64,000 nucleotides of DNA from Emydura subglobosa (taxonomy: Eukaryota > Chordata > Testudines > Chelidae), in assembly GCA_007922225.1 (NCBI GenBank), contig ML679962.1:31169563-31233562 (forward strand). The letters run 5' to 3'. The notes beneath the pieces are model-generated. The model saw only the letters and a program-made list of their open reading frames with translations. It did not search any database and had not been told where the DNA came from. Of the stretch, positions 1 through 12,058 are shown piece after piece. The stretch's first letter is position 1; each line of letters opens with the position of its first letter. The translations under genes and the position numbers were made by a program.

Positions 1-1250
1 TATTTGAGATTTATAATTAGATCATGTAGAAACTGTGGGTTAATCTAGTCTAGTTTCTTCAGAAGATGTTAGAGAGAGAGTCCGAAATAGGTGGTGTGAG
101 GATAGTTGTATTGGTAGCTGAAATAAATTGAGCTAATCTTAATTTAATATTATATTTTACCCATTATAATCACTTCTGTAAGTGTAAATACAAGGCATAT
201 TAATTATTCAATGATAATTTTCTAGCCTTATAATTAAATTGTCTTTTCTCTCCAAAAGAATTTATCTGTTTCTTGCTTAGCTTTTCAGCAGGCATTTCAC
301 ATAGAAATGTAATCTATCCTATTGATAATTACTCACTTTTCTAAGGAAAAAATTACTCACATCTGTATCAAGTCATTTAGAATGGATGACTGGGCAACAC
401 ACTTAAAATATGACCGGGGAACAATCCTGTGTTGGCAGGGGGATGGCAGCTTTTTTCCATCTCTGTTTCTATGATATTTTTATAAACTGCAGTATATCAC
501 AATCATTGTAATAGATGTGTATTATTGGCAGTAGTAAGACTGATTAAAACTTCAAATTATAGTTTTTTACCATCAGTGCGCCAATCTGGTTTTACCAATA
601 GACTTGTCTAGTTATAGACTTGTCCAATTAGTCTTAATGTGGCATTCACTAGCCAATCAGATTACTGATTACTTCCTGCCTGACCATTATTCACTAAAAA
701 CATCAAAATGTTAGTCAGAAATTACATTAAAATTCTTCCTTTATGATCAGATGGTCTTTGAATGATTGATTGAAGTGAATTATCTAACCAGAAAAGAATG
801 CAAAAATCCCTTAAAAGGTAAAGAGCTTGATTCAGCAACTGTTCCACCATAACACTCCCCCTGGATTCACAGGGAGTTCTGTGTGAAGTACAGGGACCCA
901 GGCAAACCCAATGATCAATTGTTGCTCTCTTGCACTAGCATCCACAAAATGATTAATTCACACCAGCCATTTAAGGTAACACAAGTAAAGTCACTGCAAA
1001 AGAACTTTTTCAATGGGATCAATGTCCTCTTTGAAAACAACATCTGAGCACTTAGAGTGGGCAACAGCAGGAGAACATTATCCGGTGACAGCATTTCACT
1101 CCACTGACATATCTCACATATTCTTGTGCTTAAGTAAAGCATTGAAAACATCTGTGTTATAATTACCCAAGCCTGCCTGAGTGAATTTTTATGAGTTTGC
1201 ACTGAAAAGCTCTGACACTTCTCCACCAATAATTTGAGAGAAAACCAGGG
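1..1250. other. Unique non-coding DNA
   Basis: AT-rich sequence with stops in every frame. The only open frame above 100 codons (915-1229, minus) has no recognisable domain or codon bias. No repeat family was recognised. Confidence 0.6.
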
Positions 1251-1282
1251 TGTGTGTGTGTGTGTGGAGGGGGGTGTGTGTT
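1251..1282. repeat. (TG)n microsatellite with G-rich interruption
   Basis: Eight TG units, then a short GGAGGGGGG interruption and a second short TG run. Confidence 0.9.
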
Positions 1283-4200
1283 TGGAAACTAGCAGTCAAC
1301 AGATGAGCAACAGGTCCAGTTGGGCACTCCTTAGTCATGTGAACATGCCTGACTGAAGTCAATGGGCATGCAGGACTGGGCCCTTGGTATCAACCCCCTA
1401 CTCAAGCAAAGAACTCTGATGCTCCATTTGGTGTGGATTGACTGTTCACTAGCCAGAATGCCGGGCTGTGGCTAGATGGCACTATCTGGCCTAAGATTAT
1501 TAAGGATCTGATCCTTAACCACCAATCAATCGTTGACTCCTACTGAAATCTGAGAGAAAGGAGGGTGCTCAGTGCTTCAGAGTGTGCTCAGCACCTTGCA
1601 GGGTAGGGCCCTAAATGACTGCAATAAAACATTTAGCCTGAACCTTAAGGTACCAATTTTACACTGAAACCCTGCTTTGAAGCGTATTTAGTGAAGTGAA
1701 GAATATAAAATTATTAGCCCACCCACCCTGGGACCGGCCACCTGGTTATTTTATAATTATATTGCCTGACTGATTATTTAATTTATTCTAAGCATGAGAA
1801 TTAATTTTGAATGAGGCTAATGTACTACAAGTAAAAGTCACCAAACCCTGTTAAATAAATAGCCACAGGATGCAAAATATTGAAATATGGCCATGGTTTT
1901 TGCATTGACCACCTCTTTCCTTGCATCTCCTACAATAAATATAAAAGTGATTAACTGATTTTTAAACCATTGAATTCTAATTTTAAACGGCTTGTCCTGG
2001 CATTTTAATTCATTAGATTTTAACTTAGTTTGAATTTTATTTATACAGTGCTGTCTTTTAATTCATTACATTTTAACTTTGCTGTTTGCATCAATTCATT
2101 ACAAAATCATAAATTAATTAATCAATGATGTGATTAAATGGGATACTTTGCATGTCTTGAAGTACAGTATGATTCTACTGGTGCTTATAATAAACTCATT
2201 ACTTTTCTGCTTGCAGTGTTTTCTCCCATTTACACTAACCCATGATTTCAGTAATGTTTTAAAAAAATCTTCCTAAAAATCACTTTACAAAATCTTCCTA
2301 AAAACTCTCTCTAAAAATAATCAGAATTAACCTGTAGTAAATACAATTTGATGGAGTCCTAAAAAGAAGCTGTAATTATATTATCCAATTTGTTTTTTAT
2401 CTTCTGAACTTTCATAAAAATATTTAGATGTACTTTAAGTTTCCTATATTGGAGAAGCCCATTTTTAATTAACACATTAATTAATTGCAAATTGATTAAT
2501 CAGTTTCTTCCTAGCTGCCACACCTATTCACAGCTCATTCACGCTGCAGTAAGGGAATAGAAGTGCCAACTTCATAACTGAATTTTATGAAAGGGAGTGC
2601 AGTCATTTAATTGCAACCAAAATAGAGATTTTCCATTTACTAACATAGATGTTTTCTTTACCTGTTTGTTGAAACAACCCCAAAGTTTCATGCCTATGGC
2701 AATGTTTTCATTAACGTTCTCTCTGTACAACTGTTAGTACAAAGGCTGAGTCACTCAGTCTAAAAGATTGGATGTGTTTTAGGACAGAATCCAAGCTAAT
2801 CAAATGGAAGCAATTTCAATTATATAATCAAACAGTTATATTTTAATTATAATTGTTGCCACAGGGCAGAGCAGTGCCACTTTGCATGAACCTATGCTTA
2901 AATGTTTATTTCTGAAGAAAACTACCGTAAAACATCCATAACAATTTCAACATTATTATGAAACTAAAACAGAAACAATAGTTAGTTAAGGGACCGATGA
3001 AACTACCCACCTTATCTTCCAGAACAGTTAAACATAATAAGCAACAACGTGAAAGTGGAGTCTTAGACTATAAACTATAAGGTTCGAAGGGATCATTATG
3101 ATAATCCCATCTGACTTCCTCCTTAGAAATGAATCAGATGACACTCTACCCAAAAATTCACTGATAGAGAAGGCAAAGCTTACTGAAACCATTATTTGTC
3201 ACAGAGCTAGATGTTTAAGCTACGCTAGGGAAAATTATACAACAAAAATAGTAAATGGAAATTCAACTATGTAGCATCACTATTCAAGCACAAATAGGTT
3301 AGCAAAGGATATTAAGATGAAGTTCAGCACGTAGTGAGGTCAATTTGTCTTCTTAACTCCCCAGGGAAACCAATTCTCTTATGAAGTCCTGAATACCATT
3401 CTGTTCTTCCTTAAACCTCCACATCACCACCACGATCCTTCTGGCCAGGAAGGACGGGTTAGGAATCTCTTTTGAAACCCATCAACATTACCTCTTACAA
3501 GAATGTGTACACGTTTTCTGCTGAAGCTGTGGGCCAAGCTGTCATAATAAATTCTGACGGGGGTGGAGGTGGGTGGAGGTGGTGGTTCCTGGTTTCATTA
3601 GAAACCTCAGTCTAGGCATAAGTTTGCCGTGAGGTTCCCTAAAGTTTACCAACTTTTCAGTGAGGCTGGACCGAGTTTCTACAGAAGTTAAACTGAACAA
3701 TAATTTGGGATGGCAATAATCCCAAACTAGAAAATATCTATCGGCTTGGATGTGAATTTGCAGCTAGGCTGAACTATGAACTCAAAGCAAAACTCAGGGT
3801 TTTTCCTTTAGCAGTCCACTTTCCCTTGGTTTCAGTCAACATTGGCTGTTGCCAGTCATCTCTTGGTAGGTGGGCCACAGACACGTGCTCTGAGGTGCTC
3901 TCTCCAAAACAGACCATCTTCCATATACCATCGCTGAGAGAGAGTGGGCCTTCATAAATTTTGCATGACTATGCAAGCTGTGAGACTGCAATCGATAGCT
4001 TAGAGAGGAAACATTTTTGCCTCTTTGAAATGGAACTGTGCTTCATGGATAAGTAACAAAGCAAACATGCCAGCACTTGAAGAAGTTATATTTCTGCTGA
4101 ATGTGTCTAGCATGGATTAGAAGACAGCACTGAAGAATGCAGAAAAGGAAGAAGCTTTATACAGGTACAGATATACCAGTTCACAGTTTCTTTTTGGGAA

Positions 4201-5046
4201 CAAAACCTCTTGAATAAGCTTCTACAACATTTTATTTTTAGCATTGCTTTGTGGGGAAAAATTGGATCCAAGAAAAATGTATTCTTTATTTCTAAACTCA
4301 GATTATCATCATCCTAAACACACTTCTACATCAGTAACTGATTTGATTGTTCTTTGGTTAGCCTTTTCTCAATCCCAATGACTCATCTAGAGAACTGACC
4401 TATCATTTAGAGTCCCGTTGCCTCAGGGAAAACATTTCATTTAAATCCTTAGATTGGAACAGAACTTTCTAAACACTGACTCATACTCACTGGTACAGAA
4501 ATTTAAGCCTTTTCTTGATTTTTTTTCCTGAAGATAATCAGATAATCTAATAATGAAGGAAATGCTTTTATTATTTTAAGTTGCGCAGAAGAGCTGCAAA
4601 CTCATCTTAAAAGAGGAAAAAACAACAGATGAGTTTATGTCAAACAAAATGGGACATTGGAATGTTAGGTCATATTGGCTTTTTATGCAAAAAGGATGTG
4701 ACAGGGAGTGTATTAATGGGTTGTTAATGTACATCTTACATGCACGGCAAGGCTAAGGCACAAGCCACCCAAGAAGTACTCTAATGGCTTATTAATGCAA
4801 GCCCTTGAGTATCTTATTGCCTTGAAAAAAATGTACCTTCTGTGTTTAAAAAGAAAAGAATCTAAAACAAGGATCAGTATGTGATCTTCACCAAACAGAC
4901 ACTTCTGCTGCTGCAGCAAAAGTTCTTGTCAGGGGGAAATGGAAATATTATAGTAGACCACCTTTCCTGTTGTTTTTAAATACCATATTAGGTCTTTGCA
5001 ATGTATGTTCCTCTCCCAGCAATTTCCAAAGGTTTTACTCACACTG
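1283..5046. other. Unique AT-rich non-coding DNA
   Basis: No gene or recognised repeat. Stretches around 2095-2135 and 2461-2505 are rich in TAATTA/ATTAAT motifs of the homeodomain-binding type. A short G-rich tract with repeated GGAGGTGG-like units lies at 3559-3587. Confidence 0.55.
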
Positions 5047-5336
5047 AGGGTCTGTCTACACTGCTGGCTCCATGAGGATTGATGCAGTGGGATCGACAGA
5101 AAGCTGTGAAGACCCGCTAAATCAATCATGGATGTGCCCTGCAGTTGACGCGATTAGTCCACCTCCCCAAAAGGAGTAAGGCTGTGTCAACCGGAGGACG
5201 TCTCCCGTCAACGCAGCGCAATGATGTAAGTATGCCGCAGTACGGCAGCGTAAGTAAGTTGACAGAAGATATACAAGCTACAGTACCTATCTTGAATATC
5301 TCCCATCGACCACCGGTGGCAGTATAGACCAGCCTT
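5047..5336. mobile_element. Palindromic MITE of the reptilian 'gtctacact' type, copy 1
   Basis: A 290-bp non-autonomous DNA element. Its ends are imperfect inverted repeats: the left starts agggtctgtctacactg, and the right read backwards gives aaggctggtctatactg (13 of 17 match). The interior has motifs shared in order with the copy at 28010-28296, including an 'acctcccc.aaaggagtaag' block, a 'gtctccc.tcaa' block and a 'gttgac.g.agatat' block. It is richer in CpG than its flanks. It matches my memory of a very abundant turtle MITE, but I cannot name its superfamily and found no clear target-site duplication. There is no transposase. Confidence 0.75.
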
Positions 5337-6183
5337 GAGCCCTTAGTTATGCCATCATCATTGCACCTATTGCTATGCCATTACACTGTTGCTTTTTCTT
5401 TAATATAGTTATGTAGAGAGAAGTTTTTATGCTTACAGAGTAGGTTTATTTTTCTAAAACATCTTATTGCCCAGTTATGGATTGTACTTTACTGAAAGCT
5501 GCAGCTTCACCAAGTTGCTGGTTGCTAAATGCTTTCTATCAAATTAAAACATTTTCACTTTATAATAGAAAAAACAATTGAAGACCATTACACAAAATCA
5601 TAGGGCTGCTGCTGTCTGCTTTGCACACACGCAGAATATTCACGTTCTATAGCTGGGCAATAACAATATAAAAGTGAACTAGAGACTGTGGGCTAGATTC
5701 TCTTCTGTGTCCCAGATCTGCTCACAGAAGGTGTGGGTGTTATTAGGGAGTTTTCTCACCCTGTTGATCAATGCCTAACTGAGTTCTGGCCCTGGCATGA
5801 GTTAGAGCAGCCCCTAGGCTACTCAAACTTGGGCCAGTGAAGGATGGTCTAACTGAGCAGAGCTCCCACATGCTCCCCCAACACGCTCCCTATGGCTCCA
5901 CAGTGGAAAGTAGAGCAATGCAAAAGGGGCTGGACTACAAATGAGAATCTGGTCCCATGCACACCCATGTCCACACACACAGTATTTTGATTACTCTTTT
6001 AACCTTAGCATACTGACATTTTTTAAAGTCACTTTTGCTGTCACCATCCTTACAGCATAAAGGTATGTTGTGTGTCCTCTGGGCATGCATAGCAACCCAC
6101 AGAATATTTTGTAGGCAGGAAGAATAGGAACAAGGATGTGTTTTAGGCCTAACTTAATCAAGCCTCGTGCTGATATGATCCTT
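5337..6183. other. Unique non-coding DNA
   Basis: No open frame of interest. The stretch 5690-5750 faintly resembles the small palindromic repeats found elsewhere in the window, but this is too weak to call. Confidence 0.5.
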
Positions 6184-6850
6184 CATAGAATCATAGAAGA
6201 TTAGGGTTGGAAGAGACCTCAGGAGGTCATCTAGTCCAACCCCCTGCTCAAAGCAGGACCAACCCCAACTAAATTATCCCAGCCAGGGCTTTGTCAAGCT
6301 GCATCTTAAAAACCTCTAACGATGGAGATTCCACCACCTCCCATTCCAGTGCTTCACCACCCTCCTAAGGAAAAACATTTTCACAATATCCAACCTAGAC
6401 CTCCCACACTGCAAATTGAGACCATTGCTCCTAGTTCTGTCATCTACTACCATTGAGAACAGCCTAACTCCAGCCTCCCTGGAACCCCCTTTCAAGTAGA
6501 TAAATGCTGTTATCAAATCCTCCCTTATTTTTCTCTTCTGCAGGTTAAACAAGCCTGGTTCCTTCAGCCTCTCCTCATATATCACATGCACCAGCCCCCT
6601 AATAGTTTTTGTTGCCCTCCCCTGGACTCTCTCCAATTTTTCCACATCCTTTCTGCAGTGGGGGGCCCAAAACTGGACACAATACTACAAATGTGGCCTC
6701 ACATCTGCTAGCAATGCTCCTACTAATGCAGCCCAATATGCCGTTAGCCTTCTTGGCAATAAGGGCACATTGCTGACTCATGCACAGCTTCTTGTCCACT
6801 GTAACCCCCAGGCAGAACTGCTGCCTAGCCAGTCAGTCCCCAGTCTTCTT
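6184..6850 (-). mobile_element. CR1 LINE, 5'-truncated 3' end
   Basis: The left edge is the CR1 3' terminus: the octamer-type tail (catagaatcatagaa) followed by the 'gttggaagagacctcaggaggtcatctagtccaa' region, written here with gaps in mind because it is continuous in the window. Read on the minus strand, 6645-6316 encodes the C-terminal CR1 ORF2 region: RVQGRATK near residues 6-13, a [21 protein letters not shown] block in the middle, and CGRSRLDI near the end. The reading frame is closed further upstream, and a 10-bp deletion near 6812 (relative to the copy at 48600-50181) breaks it. About 667 bp of a roughly 4.5-kb element remain. No complete reverse transcriptase or endonuclease is present, so it is dead. 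Confidence 0.93.
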
Positions 6851-8481
6851 TTGGAACTCAAGCTGCTTAGAACAAGTTCCAGGTGTAGCAAATTCACCCG
6901 TATGACAGGCTCTCTTTTAAACATTTGCAGCAGAAAGACATTTGCCCTTACATCTTTTTGCCCTCCCATAGCAGGGTATAATACCATATACACTATAGGG
7001 AACAATGGGCACTCACAGGCAGATTCTGTCTTGCTCTGTTTTAAATGCATTATACAGCAAGAGTGGCAATAATGAGCATATTTTTGTGTTGACTGACGGT
7101 ACTCTAGCTGTTCTGTGAAGCTGCTTCTACCACAATAGTTAATTGTTTGCCAGTTTTCAGCTCCTTTTTGCATCGTGAGCCATGAGGAATGTTAAAAAAG
7201 CCGTTTTTTCACAGGCCCCCTTCTGAAAAATCACGTCCCTTTTAGATGTCTGAAGTTAGGTTCCGAAAATAATGCATCACTTTTGAACCTCTTGGTCCCA
7301 TTCTTTAGTGAATGACTCTTGGAGTAAGTTGAACAAAAGATCTAGCCAACACCTTCCCTTTTTTATATATTGTTTCCACCAGCTCTGGCAGGGAGTCCTG
7401 TGGTATCCCAGATCTACTGTTTTATCATCTATATTATTTCCTCTTCACCACTAAACGCTGAATCGGCTTTGATGCCTGTTCTTAATTGTTACAGCGCACT
7501 GCATCCCAGAAGACAAAACAGCACCATGGAACATAAAATGTAATTAAAACACAAGGAGGACAGGTTGATACAAAAAAACTCCTGAACAAAATAACCAAAC
7601 AAAAAAACCCAACCCCACCAATAGCAGGCAAGCAAGCTGCATCTATTCCTAACAAATGGACCTTTTGACACTTTTTTTCAAAAACAGCTCAGGAATGGAG
7701 GTTAAATAAGCAGGTAATTAAACAAAGATCATTAAAAATGTTCAGGGCAAGATCATGGTTTATTCGATGCACCTGCACGGGGAAGCACAAGACCCCCCCT
7801 TTTCTCCAGTGCCAGGGCTATCCACGTCAAGCTTACAGAGCGGAGGGGAGAGCCCTCTCCTTAGCTATACTGCTCTCCCTCTCAGGTAGGTGGGTGGGGA
7901 GTGGGTAGAGCAGTCTTCACCCACCGCAACATTCAGAACTATACAGCAGTGCTGGCATAATGGGTGTGGTGCAGATCACTTCCCCACAAGGGCTGGTGAC
8001 AAGTTACTCCCTTGCGCCAGGAGAAGTAACTATTGACTAAATTATAACTGTGACAATCCCATTCCTGATCTGGTCACAGAGCTGTGCAACTAGGCCCTGT
8101 TCCCTACTCGGGTTAGCTGTGAATGCACAATAGAGACCTCCTGGGCCAAACAGCTTGAAGAAATCAAACATATTCAGTTTTATAAAAAGGGTTGACCACT
8201 TGCTCCAATAATGCATCTGCTTCCCCTGCCTCCTCAGGATTTCCAAGGACAAGAGACGGCAGTTTAGGCCTGTCCCTTCACAAAATTCAGCTGATTCTGG
8301 AAAGGCAGAAGGGAGGATTCTTTTGCATCTTCTCCCTTAACAGGAAGCTTTACTTGGTGCTTGTCTATCAACTAGCCCAGCAACCACTGCCAAAGTGGCC
8401 CCTCCTTTATTTGCTTCCTCCATATCCACAAAGATTGTGGAAGGACAGGTGGACAAACAGCCGTCAGAGATGGGCTAGGAC
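6851..8481. other. Unique non-coding DNA
   Basis: Short overlapping open frames on both strands carry no domain. The 171-codon plus-strand frame 8192-8707 runs into the MITE at 8482 and is treated as chance. Confidence 0.55.
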
Positions 8482-8886
8482 AAGCTGTTCCCAAACATTT
8501 TCCTTGCATGACCCCATTTTCAGATGTGTTGCTTCCCACTACATCAGACAGCACGGAAGTTGCAGTTTAAAAATGATGTCCTCCCTGCAGTGTGGCTTCA
8601 CACGCACTGTGCACGCCACAAGGAGGATGCTGTTTTGCTTTACCAAATGGCATCCTCTGGACTGCATGACCTCACACATACGGTGCAGACGAGGTCATGC
8701 TGCATAGAGGGCGCCATTTTGTAGAGCAAAATAGCACCCACCGTGCGATGTGACCTTGACCATCTGGTGCATGTGAGGTCATGCTGTGCGGGTGAGGCCA
8801 TTTTGTAAAATGACATCCTCTGCACGCTCGGGATTGCCGTGACCCCATCTGCTGAGGGGTCACGACCCACAGTTTGGGAACTGCTG
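8482..8886. mobile_element. hAT-like MITE with internal repeats
   Basis: A 405-bp element. The left end reads aagctgttcccaaac, and the right end read backwards gives cagcagttcccaaac; both continue to a 'tgacccc' motif, as in many hAT-type termini of the 'cagtggttcccaaac' form. The interior holds repeated modules: 'aggtcatgctg' followed by 'ccattttgta' occurs twice, and the related 'gcatgacctcaca' occurs once. A perfect 9-bp hairpin (cgtgacccc / ggggtcacg) sits next to the right end. I could not find a convincing 8-bp target duplication, which suggests age. There is no transposase. Confidence 0.65.
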
Positions 8887-10359
8887 GGTATACTTTGTCC
8901 TATCTCAGCATGAAGGGTAGAGGAATGGCCTAGATAACCTCTTGAACTCCCTTCCACCCCTACTCTTCCATGATAACTACTTGCCAGTTTTGTAAATCCA
9001 CATCTTCACATGAGCCTTCCAAAAAAATAATAAATGGAAACTGCCTCCCTTATTCAGAATTCCTGGCACGACACACTCAGTGATGGCCACTGGCTTCTAA
9101 CTCATTAGAGCTTACTCCATTTTCACATAATTGAAAGCAGACCAACTTTGCACAGATTATATGGCTGGTTTAATGAAGTTTAGTAAAACGAGCTCATTAA
9201 TGCAGCTTTTGAAGGAACATCCATTTTCTACATCGCAAGGCATGATTTCACAATCTTTCAGCACGAACATTAAAATCTCTCAGATTCCATTGCGCTGCCA
9301 AATCGCTGAGCGAGTGAGGAAACTCCAGAAGTTCCTCTAATTGCTTGTAAAAATGCAATTGCCATGTTCTTCTTTCATGAGATGGGGCTGCAATTGACAT
9401 TTCCCTGACTGTGGATCGTATCTGTTGTTCTTGCTTCCATTTACTTCTGCCAAGGATATAGCGATGAGTGTAGTAATTTTTAAAAAAATAAGGAAAATCT
9501 AAATGAGATTCAAATATTTCCTAATGATAGAATATATACATAAATTGTATTTTTAAACACCTGTAATTATTTTATATCTGTAACTTCTAATTGTCTATTA
9601 TGCAGTTGTTTCATCACACTTTTTTAAATATCCAAAAGTACTTCTGGGAAAAGGGGTTTCCTTAGAATGTCAATTTGACACTTCAAAAAAGTTGGTATTA
9701 CTGTAAAGTTACACACGTGGAAAACATTCTGAAACCAAAAGATCTCTCATCTGAAGATTTCTTTTTATTATTTAAAAATACCAAGGAACTAATTTACCCA
9801 TTTATAGTTTATTGTACAAAAACAATTGACTTACAGAGAATAAAAATAAATTGTTTCTCTCACCCTCAGTGGTAACATGGTGACTGCAAAGTCGCTATTC
9901 TTAGAACCGGAAGATGCACACTGCCATGATAAAATGCATTGTCAGATCACTAACATGCGTATCAGCCACATTTTATTTGAAGCAGCCAGGCTGGTTAAAT
10001 CGCTCAGGACAGCTGTTCTAGTACAAGGGCTGCTTAGCTGTATTTAATGTACATCAAGATAAGAGTCACCCATTTTGGTGACTGTCATTCCAGGTTTTCA
10101 CCATTGTGTCAATGTGGTGATGGGACACAGTATGGGAGAAGAATGGGGACAAAGAGAAGAGATATTTGAAAGTAACTCATGTTCCCATGGAGATCTGCAG
10201 CCAAGAAAACAAGTGCGTGCGCGTGCGTGTGGGTAGGGGCACCTTTTGGTGTTTGTCTCAACACCCTTCCCCTCCCTTTCGACCAGATGCAGAATTGGAC
10301 AGTGAGGGAGAACCCGACAATGCTATTTTAAAAAAATGGAATAGAGCATGGAGATTCTT
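8887..10359. other. Unique non-coding DNA
   Basis: AT-rich, with only short open frames and no recognised repeat. A short GTGCGT-type simple repeat lies at 10211-10232. Confidence 0.5.
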
Positions 10360-10440
10360 GCATAGAACCACAGGACTGGAAAGGACCTCGAGAAGTCTTT
10401 TCGTCCAGTTCCTCGCACTCAAGGCAGGACTCGGTATGGG
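10360..10440 (-). mobile_element. Short CR1 LINE 3'-end fragment
   Basis: The sequence catagaaccacaggactgg, then 'aaggacctcgagaagtc' and 'actcaaggcaggac', follows the antisense CR1 3' end (tail, ggaaggga-cct, caaagcaggac). Only about 80 bp remain and divergence is high. It belongs to a different CR1 subfamily from the 6184 copy, judging by the 'ccacagg.ctgg' terminus. Confidence 0.7.
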
Positions 10441-11978
10441 AAACAGTGACATGCCTGCTGCATTTCAGCAGATTTAAAGACATTCTAATGAGATTTCATG
10501 CACAGTCTACGTATGACGTTGCTTCTTCTCCCTTTTGGGTGAAAGATAGCATGGGGCGGAAGGTGGGATCCTTCTTTCTCCTCCCTCCTGGAGGGGAAGC
10601 CAGCAGCCAAGTCTTCCTCTACAGCAGAGGGGACATTCTGCTGGGACACCTCTTCTTCCCAAGTCATGCAATGAAGGCAGGAAAGACCGGAGTGCTGGGG
10701 GAGGGGATGGGGAATGTTGCTCTGTGAAAGAAGAGCTTGTTAAAGCCAGGAACAGTGCTTCCCACAATCCTCCTGACCTTAGCTCCTGAGGTGGACTTGG
10801 GTAACCAGTGCACAGAGAGGTTGGTAATGATCTTCAGCTCTCCAACTAAGCACTAATCACTACTTATTTAAATCGACAACACACACCAGCAGCACAAAAC
10901 TTCTCCACAGAGGAATACCTGATGGTGTGAATAGTTACTGCCTTTCTGTAGCATGGGAACTGCACCTTGGACTACCTCTACATGCAAAGATCTGGGCTGA
11001 AAAATAACCTCAATGCTGGCAAAGAGTAAAGAGAATAAATTTAGCCTCTTTCTGTTCATAGAGTGTCGAAGCAGTTGTGATTTTCTCCAACTATTCATTT
11101 GTATTTCTTGACAATTTTTTTAATTGGTGAATTTCTTTACTATGTTGCTCAATTACACAATATTTCATTGTGAATATTCAATATTTGAAAGTGGCAAATT
11201 GTTATTGAACACTTAATTCACAAAGTATTATTTCTGTTTCCTGATTTAGATGAGCATAATTCACGTTAAGGAAAAGGGCTTGATCCTGCTATTACATGTT
11301 TGTACAACGGCCGGTACACCCGGGTTCCAGTCCAGACTGGGGCTTTTAGGTGCTGCCACAATAGAAATATTTATGAGGATAATAATGAGCCACCAAGGTT
11401 TTGAATTTTTGGTTTTCTGACAATATTAAAGAGATCTGTGGCAGCCAGACAGACCCTGAGAAACATTCTGAAGCAGAAGGGTTGAGTCCAATACTGCATA
11501 GGGAGGTATTAAACACGCTGACAGATGCCCATGCCATCAAATACACGCTTGACTCAGGCTCCTTTTTAGTGATCAAAGCCAGTCAAGCATAGCTAGCCTC
11601 GTTGCTGAAAGAAACCATCAATGCTTTTCTCAGAGAGGGCAGAAAGTGGCAGTGAATGGCTCTACCGCCATCTGTCCTTTGGTGATTTCTCACCTGCCTG
11701 ACAATCCTGGCCAAATCAAGGCACAGAAATGGTGCTGGTTGCCCTGTTGGACTACATCCTCATTTCAATGGACAGAGTAAAGCACGGATACCGGTATCGC
11801 TCAGCCTCTCAACTACCTTTCACGGGGTCAGGCGAGGCATTGTCAGCCCATGCTAAATTGGTTACATTCTCCCATTTCTGGAGAAACCCAAAAGGACAGC
11901 CCAGACAGCTGCTCTGCCTCCCCAAGGCCTCAGATATGGAACCCCACATCTCATTTCTGTCACCGTTTCTATTTAACA
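10441..11978. other. Unique non-coding DNA
   Basis: GC-richer in the first 400 bp, with short antisense-overlapping open frames that have no domain. No repeat recognised. Confidence 0.5.
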
Positions 11979-12058
11979 TCAAAACCCCATTGTGCTGGGG
12001 GCTGTACAAACAAACAGAACAAAAATATGGCCACTGCCCCGAAAGGCTTACAATCGAA
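11979..12058 (-). mobile_element. L2/MIR 3' tail fragment
   Basis: The sequence 'ccccattgtgctgggggctgtacaaa', then a 'cactgcccc.aaaggcttacaatc' block, is the reverse complement of the reptilian L2 tail (gattgtaagc, ggggcag, tttgtacagc, cacaatgggg). The same tail ends MIR SINEs, so either parent is possible. Confidence 0.75.

Noticed and set aside
8192..8707. 171-codon plus-strand open frame, the longest in the window
   Set aside because: More than half lies inside a hAT-like MITE (8482-8886), with shadow frames on the other strand and no domain.
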